A DNA stretch of 64,000 nucleotides from Methanolacinia petrolearia DSM 11571 (GTDB taxonomy: Archaea; Halobacteriota; Methanomicrobia; Methanomicrobiales; Methanomicrobiaceae), in the NCBI RefSeq assembly GCF_000147875.1, contig NC_014507.1, positions 2,542,001-2,606,000 of the forward strand, in the 5' to 3' direction. The notes under the pieces were generated by a model. It searched no databases. It was not told where the DNA came from and worked only from the letters and a program-made list of their open reading frames with translations. The position numbers and the translations under genes are program-made. Position 1 is the stretch's first letter. Every line of letters starts with the position of its first letter. Positions 58,105-64,000 of the stretch are shown in pieces.

Positions 58105-58947
58105 TCACTGCCGACCTGCAAAGAGATACTCCTGTGCGTAGCCTGCATAATTTCCGAAATGCTCCCTGCCGAAATCCGCTATGCGATCATAATCTCTCTC
58201 AGAAAGAGGGCCCGCAGGATTTCCGGTCCCGTAGAGATCATTCATGATCCTCCTGATCCAGACATCGACAGGGAACGACTCGTAAAACTGGAAACCGAAA
58301 AGTAGGATGCAGTCGGCAACCTTTCGCCCTACTCCCGGGTACTTCATGATCTCCTTTCTTGCGCCGGTATAATCGAGCGAGCGAATGCGATCAGCCCAAC
58401 CCGGATCATCAGCGATCATTGAAGATGTTCTGCAGATATAACCCGAACGGTACCCAGTAGAGCATCCTTTGAGATCTGCGTCGCAGCGGCGGGAGAGATC
58501 CTCCGCCCCGGGGAAGGCATACGCCTCCTGACCGCCTTGCACGATCTTTTTCCCGTTCATCACCGCCATATTGCCGAGCATCCTCTTTATATTAGGAATT
58601 CCAGTGTTCTGTGCACAAAGATAAGACAAAAGGCACTCCCAGGGATCCTGCCTCATCACGCGAAGTCCGCGATACCGCTCCACAGCCTCACCGATGTATT
58701 CATCTGTAGAAAACGATCCGATTACACTTTCAAGATCAAAATCAAGATGAAACAGGTATTCGAGATACTCTTCGTCGCACCCGGAATATTCGATCTTGCG
58801 CCCCGACTGCCTGATGCTTATCACGCGACCTGCCGACACACCGGTCCAGAGATCACCCCTCTTCTCCCACCTGAATACCTGGCCGCAGGAGAGAGTTATA
58901 TCGAGATTGAAAGGCTGATCGGGTTTAAGAGGATAAACGGATTTCAA
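58105..58947 (-). CDS. 8-oxoguanine DNA glycosylase (OGG1 family)
   Basis: This 280-residue protein resembles OGG1-type glycosylases. It has an N-terminal beta domain (LDITLSCGQVFRWEKRGDLW), a helical part (SYLCAQNTGIPNIKRML), and the helix-hairpin-helix-GPD motif YPGVGRKVADCILLFGF, followed by FPVDVWIRRIM with the catalytic Asp. The lysine of the bifunctional class sits in GRKVADC. It removes oxidised guanine from DNA. The start overlaps the thiL stop by 4 bases; it is last in the rio2-DUF460-thiL operon. Confidence 0.9.
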   Translation of the reverse strand: MKSVYPLKPDQPFNLDITLSCGQVFRWEKRGDLWTGVSAGRVISIRQSGRKIEYSGCDEEYLEYLFHLDFDLESVIGSFSTDEYIGEAVERYRGLRVMRQDPWECLLSYLCAQNTGIPNIKRMLGNMAVMNGKKIVQGGQEAYAFPGAEDLSRRCDADLKGCSTGYRSGYICRTSSMIADDPGWADRIRSLDYTGARKEIMKYPGVGRKVADCILLFGFQFYESFPVDVWIRRIMNDLYGTGNPAGPLSERDYDRIADFGREHFGNYAGYAQEYLFAGRQ

Positions 58948-59813
58948 ACTTCATCCTCCTTATGTTCCCACCTGTGAAGATAACCGCGTCTTTCTACAGC
59001 CGCACCGTCGAGAAATACACCGGGAGAATCTATAACACGGCCTATGCACACCGCCTCCACTTCAGGCACGGGCATCATACCGGGATCGCAGGTAAAGAGA
59101 AGGCCAAAGTCTCCGCCGCCATACAGGGCCTGCTCTGAGATTACCCCGGGAGAAAGAGGAATGCGTTCAGCTAATATCTCAAAACCCGTTCCCGATGCAT
59201 CGGCCAGATCATAGAGCGATAATGCAAGACCGTCGGAGACATCCATCATCGCCGATGCACCGGCCTTCGCAATAAGAAGTGCCTCGGATACGAAAGGATG
59301 CGGTTCGACAAGAGAAAGCCAGTACCTTATATCGCCTTCCAGCGCCGCCTGCGCTTCTCCCGGGTTCCCCAGGATGTATACTAAGTCCCCGGGCGAACAC
59401 CCGCTGCGGGTGATATAGCAGTCCTCATCCGCAATGCCAAAACCTGTCGTAACTACGGTAAGCTCATCATGAGAATCGATATCCCCGCCTCGGATCTCCG
59501 TTTCGTAAAATTCGCAGCATTCACTGGCTCCTTTCATGATCCCCTCAAGCCTTTCCGGTCTGTCGAGGCCGACTGCGACAAGGATGAAAAGCGGAGCGGC
59601 ACCCGACGAAGCGATATCGGATATTGTAACGGCTGCGGACATCCATCCGATCTGGCGATCGGTCATGCCCTTTGGGAAATCAGTGCTCTCGTGGAGCATA
59701 TCCGTGCTTGCCACGATCATCTTCGATCCCAGCGGATATGACGCACAGTCGTCGAGTACCTTCTCCCTGCCGACTATGCCTGCAATGGATCTTAAAAGCT
59801 CACGATCGTCCAT
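58944..59813 (-). CDS. thiL: Thiamine-monophosphate kinase
   Basis: This 289-residue enzyme phosphorylates thiamine monophosphate to the diphosphate cofactor. It has the ATP-grasping DDCASYPLGSKMIVASTDML, the metal-binding SDIASSGAAPLF, GGDID and MDVSDGLALSLYDLA. The length is a little short of bacterial ThiL (about 325). It overlaps both neighbours (14 bases with the DUF460 gene, 4 with the glycosylase gene). Confidence 0.92.
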   Translation of the reverse strand: MDDRELLRSIAGIVGREKVLDDCASYPLGSKMIVASTDMLHESTDFPKGMTDRQIGWMSAAVTISDIASSGAAPLFILVAVGLDRPERLEGIMKGASECCEFYETEIRGGDIDSHDELTVVTTGFGIADEDCYITRSGCSPGDLVYILGNPGEAQAALEGDIRYWLSLVEPHPFVSEALLIAKAGASAMMDVSDGLALSLYDLADASGTGFEILAERIPLSPGVISEQALYGGGDFGLLFTCDPGMMPVPEVEAVCIGRVIDSPGVFLDGAAVERRGYLHRWEHKEDEV

Positions 59814-61749
59814 GCCTTCTTGCCTCCACCTCTCTCTCGGACCTGTATTCGCTCACAATCGACTCGATCATCTCCGCGGACTTCTCCTTTTCAAATATCT
59901 CCTGGCCCTCTTTCCATTTTTCAAGCGCCTGGTCGAAGTCTTTCCTGAATGCAAATCCTATGCTTCCCCTCGTAGCCACCGGGACATCGGCTGAGTTGAG
60001 CAGGGGGATCTTTTCATCCCTCAGGGCACTTATCAGCCGCTGATCCTGATCGGGTGTTATGACTGCACAGACTCCTGCATCCCTAAGGAACGATATGACG
60101 GCATTGCCCCACCCTCCTGTCTTTTCGATATACAGGATGTCTTCGGAACCGATACCGTATTCGTCGTCGACCGATCGTACACACTCGCGGGTTAGGTTCC
60201 GGACTACCTTCACGGGGATCTGCCGCTGATCGTTCTGGAGATCCGCATAGTTTTTCATGCGCTTTATCTGCCTTATGAATTTCTTCCTCCGCTTCTCTTC
60301 CTTCCGGAGTTTCGACTTCAGCGACTTTATCGTTGCGTCACGCTTTTCTATCTCCGAATCACGTTTTATCCTCTCAAAACGCCCTGACCTCTCGTCGCTG
60401 ATAATCCTTCCGAGATGATCGATCTCCCTCTCCTTCTCGGCAAGTTCGTCCTGGAGATCGGAAACGTACTCCCTGAGGTTCCGGACCATCCCTTCAAGCT
60501 GCGAGATCCTCGGGTCTTTTTTACTCTCAGGTGCTGAAGGCTCCTCCTTCTTCCGCTCCACCGCCTCTTTTCGGGGAATGGAACCGGCAACGATCTGCTC
60601 GATGGAAAGGCCACGGATGATCCCCGCTCTGGCTGTATCCAGATCAAATCCTGCAGGGATCCTCTTTTCGATATTCCTGAACTTGTTGTTGAAAGTCCGA
60701 TATGCCTCTATCGCAGCCGCAAGAGAGTCTCTCTCGTGATCGTTCGCATATGAAAAACCGGAGCATATCGCAACCTTTTCCTCCTGTGTCCGGTCCTCAG
60801 GGGGATTATAGCCTGCTGCATGAAACGACCTTCTTATCTTATCGACAGACGAGGGCATATGGGCGACATCGGATGCAATCAGGACAGGTTTTCCTAATGC
60901 TGATATCTCCTCGATCCAGTCGTTGATCGACATCTGCCTCGAACTTTTAAGTTCGACAAGATTTCCGTCAAGATCAAGCGCCGCAATACCTAACGTAGTC
61001 CCGGGATCGACCCCTACTATGATATTTCTCTTCTTCGAATGCTGCGGCCTGAAATGTATGCGGTCGAGTCTCCTCGCATTGACTCTGACCTGAACATCCG
61101 CACGCGCCTCTTCGGATACGGGAATGTGCTCCCGTGGGGCATGGACATGAAACTCCACTCTCCTGAGGCCGCCATACCCTTTTTGATCGATTCTTTCGTA
61201 CCTGAGGATTGCTTCCTTAAGCGCATCCTCGACTTCAACCGCCTTCTGCTGGACGGAGCCGTGAATCTTTCTTATATACCGGTTCTGGCTCCAGCCCCCC
61301 TTGCCTATCGACCTGTGCCGCGATACTGCGATATCGGTGGTCCCCCCGAATGCTATTACCTCACAGCCGCCGCCGAGTTCAGCCACATGGGCGATGGTCC
61401 TCGCCTCGACAAAGGGATCGAATTTGTTGTTGAACTTCAGGTTGTATCGTGCGGCAATAACTGCAAGCGATACCTGCTTCTCGCCGCCGGTAACCTGCAC
61501 AAGCCTGGTCTCAGGCGGGAGAATTCCGAGGACTGAATAGAGTTCATGATGATCCCTTGAGATCTCCTGGAGGCTGTCGACAGCAAGGATATCCGGTTTT
61601 TCAGCCGCAACCCTGCGAAGAACCCTGAAGAGCGACATCTCCCCCTCTTCGGTGATCTCCCTGTTCTCCCTGACGACAACGGCAAAGACCGGCCTCTTCG
61701 TCCTTGAACGGACGGAACCTTTGATCACGTCTATTCCGAAAACCTTCAA
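59800..61749 (-). CDS. DUF460 archaeal protein with coiled coil
   Basis: This 649-residue protein belongs to the archaeal DUF460 family of unknown function. Residues 1-180 and 205-370 have RuvC/RNase H-like strands (FGIDVIKGS; IIVGVDPGTTLGIAALDLDG), so nucleic-acid processing is likely. A long coiled coil (about 420-530, SQLEGMVRNLREYVSDLQDEL, many KRDSEIEKRD heptads) precedes a C-terminal toprim-like domain. It overlaps rio2 by 4 bases and thiL by 14. The conserved place beside rio2 hints at ribosome or RNA metabolism. Confidence 0.85.
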   Translation of the reverse strand: MKVFGIDVIKGSVRSRTKRPVFAVVVRENREITEEGEMSLFRVLRRVAAEKPDILAVDSLQEISRDHHELYSVLGILPPETRLVQVTGGEKQVSLAVIAARYNLKFNNKFDPFVEARTIAHVAELGGGCEVIAFGGTTDIAVSRHRSIGKGGWSQNRYIRKIHGSVQQKAVEVEDALKEAILRYERIDQKGYGGLRRVEFHVHAPREHIPVSEEARADVQVRVNARRLDRIHFRPQHSKKRNIIVGVDPGTTLGIAALDLDGNLVELKSSRQMSINDWIEEISALGKPVLIASDVAHMPSSVDKIRRSFHAAGYNPPEDRTQEEKVAICSGFSYANDHERDSLAAAIEAYRTFNNKFRNIEKRIPAGFDLDTARAGIIRGLSIEQIVAGSIPRKEAVERKKEEPSAPESKKDPRISQLEGMVRNLREYVSDLQDELAEKEREIDHLGRIISDERSGRFERIKRDSEIEKRDATIKSLKSKLRKEEKRRKKFIRQIKRMKNYADLQNDQRQIPVKVVRNLTRECVRSVDDEYGIGSEDILYIEKTGGWGNAVISFLRDAGVCAVITPDQDQRLISALRDEKIPLLNSADVPVATRGSIGFAFRKDFDQALEKWKEGQEIFEKEKSAEMIESIVSEYRSEREVEARRHGRS

Positions 61750-62618
61750 CCGATCACCAGATTAATTACCTCGTCAGTTGTCTTCGCGAGCCCGTACTTC
61801 TTTGAAAAATAGTTGACAAGGTTGTTGATATCACGCCTGAGTATCGTATCCGCATTGGGATGTGAAGGCTCTATCCACTGCGGCCAGTCGATGAGCCAGA
61901 CTTTCTCGCCATCGACCATGATATTGAATTCAGAGAGATCGCTGTGGATATAACCGAGCCTGTAGGCCTTTGCAAGGTTCTCCACGACCTCGTCGAAGAT
62001 CTCCTGCGGCTCTTCGAGAGTCACCTGGTTGAGGTTTAAGCCGGGAATGAACGACATGGCTATGACATTCCTGTTGATCGCGATCGGGACAGGGACAGAA
62101 ACGCCTCCCTTCTGGAGTGTGGAGAGGGCCGTAAACTCCATCTTGGCGGACTCCATCGATGCAAATAGCCATGGAAAATGCTTCCACTCTGGAATGTAAC
62201 TTCTGTTGAGCCTTACGGACTGGAAAGAGCGCTGCCCCACGCGGTGAATTTTTATTACAAGCACACCGAGGCCGAGCGCCTCGTATACCTCCGACTCCTT
62301 TCCGACGCCTATAAGCGAACCTAAGGCGTTCAGGGTGCCCTTCGTTACGAGAGACGATATTGCAAGAGCGTCATATCCCTTGAATACGAGCTGGTAGCCG
62401 GTATAGGGTTTGGTGCTGCTCTTAACCATGTCCATCTCCATCAGCCTGCCCAGCCTGTATTTCATCTCGGATTCGGAGAGTTTCGTTGATTTCCTGAGCA
62501 CATCCTCGGGGACCCACAGGTATTTCTTCATGAGCCACTCGAGGCTGTTTAAAATCCTGTATTCGTACTTGTGCAGTTCCTTTATTTCGTCGGCTGAGAG
62601 CGGCATATCTCTACACAT
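61746..62618 (-). CDS. Rio2 atypical protein kinase
   Basis: This 290-residue protein has an N-terminal winged helix (residues 10-90) and a RIO kinase domain. The nucleotide loop is GVGKESEVYEA, the catalytic loop HSDLSEFNIMV and the metal loop LIDWPQW. Rio2 takes part in late maturation of the small ribosomal subunit in archaea and eukaryotes. An ATG at 62606 (MPLSADEI) is an alternative start. It is first in a four-gene operon and divergent from the tRNA thiolase gene. Confidence 0.93.
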   Translation of the reverse strand: MCRDMPLSADEIKELHKYEYRILNSLEWLMKKYLWVPEDVLRKSTKLSESEMKYRLGRLMEMDMVKSSTKPYTGYQLVFKGYDALAISSLVTKGTLNALGSLIGVGKESEVYEALGLGVLVIKIHRVGQRSFQSVRLNRSYIPEWKHFPWLFASMESAKMEFTALSTLQKGGVSVPVPIAINRNVIAMSFIPGLNLNQVTLEEPQEIFDEVVENLAKAYRLGYIHSDLSEFNIMVDGEKVWLIDWPQWIEPSHPNADTILRRDINNLVNYFSKKYGLAKTTDEVINLVIG

Positions 62619-62669
62619 TTTATTTGTAGAAGATGATAAAAACTGATTGCATTAATACAGGACAGGGAT

Positions 62670-63557
62670 ATGAAGTGTTCAAAGTGCGGCAGTGACGCCG
62701 TACTGTTCCAGGACTACTCGGGAATGCACCTCTGCGAGAGTCATTTTACAGCGGACTTCGAAGGCCGGGCGAAGAAGGCGATACGAAAATATCGCTGGAT
62801 CTCCCAGGGAGACAGGATAGCCGTGGCGATGAGCGGAGGAAAGGACTCAAGCGCCCTACTGCACTTCCTCGCCAAAACATTCGGCGAACGAAGAGACATC
62901 ACCATATTCGCCATCTCGATCGATGAAGGGATCTGCGGTTACAGGGATATGAAACCTGTCGAAAAGATCGCCGAAAGATACGGGGTTTCATTCCATTCGG
63001 TCTCATTCAAAGATGCATATGGGTTCACCCTTGACGAGATCGTAGCGAAGCAGGGCGACAGGATATCCTGCTCCCGATGCGGGGTTTTAAGGAGGCATCT
63101 TCTCAACAAAACCGCAAGAGAACTTGGAGCAACGAAGATCGCGCTCGGTTTCAACCTGGACGACGAGGCGCAGTCGGTCCTGATGAATGCGCTCAGGGGC
63201 GATGCCGAAACCCTCGTCCGCAGACAGGTGCCGAGAGAAGGATTCATTCCGAGAATAAGGCCTTTCATCCATCTCCCGGAGAGAGAGGTCGCACTATATG
63301 CATTGCTCAACGTTGAAGGCTTCATTGAAGCGGGGTGTCCATATTCAAAAAAGGCCCTCCGGGCCGATGTCAGGGAGATCCTTAATATATACAACTACAG
63401 GCACCCGGCTGCAAAATATGCTCTCGTGAATCTCGGAGAAGGATTAAAAGGAAACGAGGGAGATAATAAGACAGAGCCATCGATCTGCCCGGAATGCGGG
63501 GAACCCGTGTTTGGGGAGTGCCAGGCGTGCAGGATTGTCATGGAGATGAAGAGATGA
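62670..63557 (+). CDS. tRNA 2-thiolation protein (TtcA/Ncs6-like, TIGR00269 type)
   Basis: This 295-residue PP-loop enzyme resembles archaeal Ncs6/CtuA. It has an N-terminal zinc finger (CSKCG, C..H), the ATP loop VAMSGGKDSSALL near residue 55, a CSRCGVLRR motif that holds the Fe-S cluster or thio-transfer Cys, and a C-terminal zinc finger (CPECGEPVFGECQAC). It activates tRNA uridine 34 with ATP for thiolation. The start is the ATG at 62670. The stop overlaps the start of the channel gene that follows. Confidence 0.9.
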   Translation: MKCSKCGSDAVLFQDYSGMHLCESHFTADFEGRAKKAIRKYRWISQGDRIAVAMSGGKDSSALLHFLAKTFGERRDITIFAISIDEGICGYRDMKPVEKIAERYGVSFHSVSFKDAYGFTLDEIVAKQGDRISCSRCGVLRRHLLNKTARELGATKIALGFNLDDEAQSVLMNALRGDAETLVRRQVPREGFIPRIRPFIHLPEREVALYALLNVEGFIEAGCPYSKKALRADVREILNIYNYRHPAAKYALVNLGEGLKGNEGDNKTEPSICPECGEPVFGECQACRIVMEMKR

Positions 63558-64000
63558 AAAGAAACCGGATTATCAGGCGTCTTAATCATCTCTTATTCCG
63601 GGACAGGCTCAATTTTTACATTGAACTGCTGATATTCCAGGTTATCTTCTATTCGATTCTGCTCTATTATGCCATACCTTATCTCGAGGGAACAAAACTG
63701 ACCCTTCCGGAATCGGTTCTCTTCGTAATGCAGACAATGACGACGGTCGGCTATGACCTGCTTACGTTCTTCCCTACGGAAAATCCGCTGACTATTATAA
63801 TAATTATAATAATTATGTCAACAGGTGTATTCACCGTTTTAATGATCATTCCTGCAGCAATGGCACCGTTAATCCAGGAGGTTTTCAGGCCGCAGCCTCC
63901 CGCAGCGGTTTCTGAAAAGATCAGCGGCCATGTCATAATCACCGGTTATGATGAACTTGTAAAATCATTGATCGAAAGCCTTCTTGTATCAAGCCTCAGG
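63554..64000 (+). CDS. K+ channel with RCK/TrkA-N domain, 3' end outside window
   Basis: 149 codons are visible from the ATG at 63554 to the right edge. A basic N-terminus is followed by a two-helix pore module: ELLIFQVIFYSILLYY, then the selectivity filter MTTVGYD, then IIIIIIIIMSTGVFTVLMII. After it begins a Rossmann RCK domain (GHVIITGYDELVKSLIESLL). The plan matches MthK-like ligand-gated potassium channels. The filter ends in GYD and not the usual GYGD. It overlaps the thiolase gene by 4 bases (ATGA), so it is translationally coupled. Confidence 0.85.
   Translation, partial: MKRNRIIRRLNHLLFRDRLNFYIELLIFQVIFYSILLYYAIPYLEGTKLTLPESVLFVMQTMTTVGYDLLTFFPTENPLTIIIIIIIMSTGVFTVLMIIPAAMAPLIQEVFRPQPPAAVSEKISGHVIITGYDELVKSLIESLLVSSLR

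Noticed and set aside
61039-61536. Open frame of 165 codons on the plus strand
   Set aside because: It is antisense to the DUF460 gene and has no domain or start signal.

Overview
The window is a dense archaeal chromosome segment, most likely from a methanogenic euryarchaeon. A member of the Methanomicrobiales (Methanoplanus/Methanolacinia-like) is my best guess, but this rests on gene content only. Archaeal markers are a Rio2 kinase, a two-repeat EndA tRNA-splicing endonuclease, archaeal-type PheRS, a DUF460 protein and a TIGR00269-type tRNA thiolase. Methanogen markers are CofH (coenzyme F420), a DUF2115 protein and an MtrH-family methyltransferase. Shine-Dalgarno sites resembling GGAGGTGAT are clear before many genes and favour several TTG starts. 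I saw no tRNA, rRNA or CRISPR array. Layout: 1-6477 holds four radical SAM proteins and a GNAT-like protein, and looks like a peptide- or small-molecule-modifying locus whose left part is cut off. 6.7-16.2 kb holds two alpha/beta hydrolases, small unknown genes, a nitrogen-regulated amt-glnK operon with an NrpR-type operator, an Fe-S protein, an HNH protein and a plasma-membrane-type P-type H+-ATPase. The DUF2115-amt-glnK block is bracketed by two inverted copies of a 35-bp stem-loop repeat. 16.5-19.4 kb encodes a large secreted double-GH18 (chitinase-like) protein with four carbohydrate-binding modules. 19.6-24.4 kb is the most striking part: an MtrH-like methyltransferase, a RACo-type corrinoid activator, a corrinoid protein and a URO-D-family methyltransferase. 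This is the part list of an Mto/Mtv-type O-demethylation system able to feed methyl groups to tetrahydromethanopterin. It is followed at 24.6-28.8 kb by an amino-acid decarboxylase, an APC antiporter and a small membrane-anchored protein. 28.8-31.7 kb is a receiver/multi-PAS/histidine-kinase protein. 31.9-32.7 kb is an AT-rich orphan island. 32.8-43 kb is mostly housekeeping: a methyltransferase, an aldehyde dehydrogenase, an Fe-S protein, then Nfo-EndA-TrpRS-PheS-PheT in tight succession. 43-47 kb has an ornithine cyclodeaminase-family gene and a membrane-protein gene split by an IS5-like element. The insertion is flanked by an 8-bp target duplication and contains one truncated and one complete IS copy. 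46.6-50.3 kb carries hisF, cofH and ahcY. 50.5-57.0 kb is a tandemly duplicated two-gene module, each copy a Yip1-type membrane protein followed by a secreted PKD-domain protein. 57.3-64 kb holds a Cdd1-like HhH protein, a Cys-containing membrane protein, the overlapping rio2-DUF460-thiL-ogg operon, a tRNA thiolation enzyme and the start of a K+ channel cut by the right edge.
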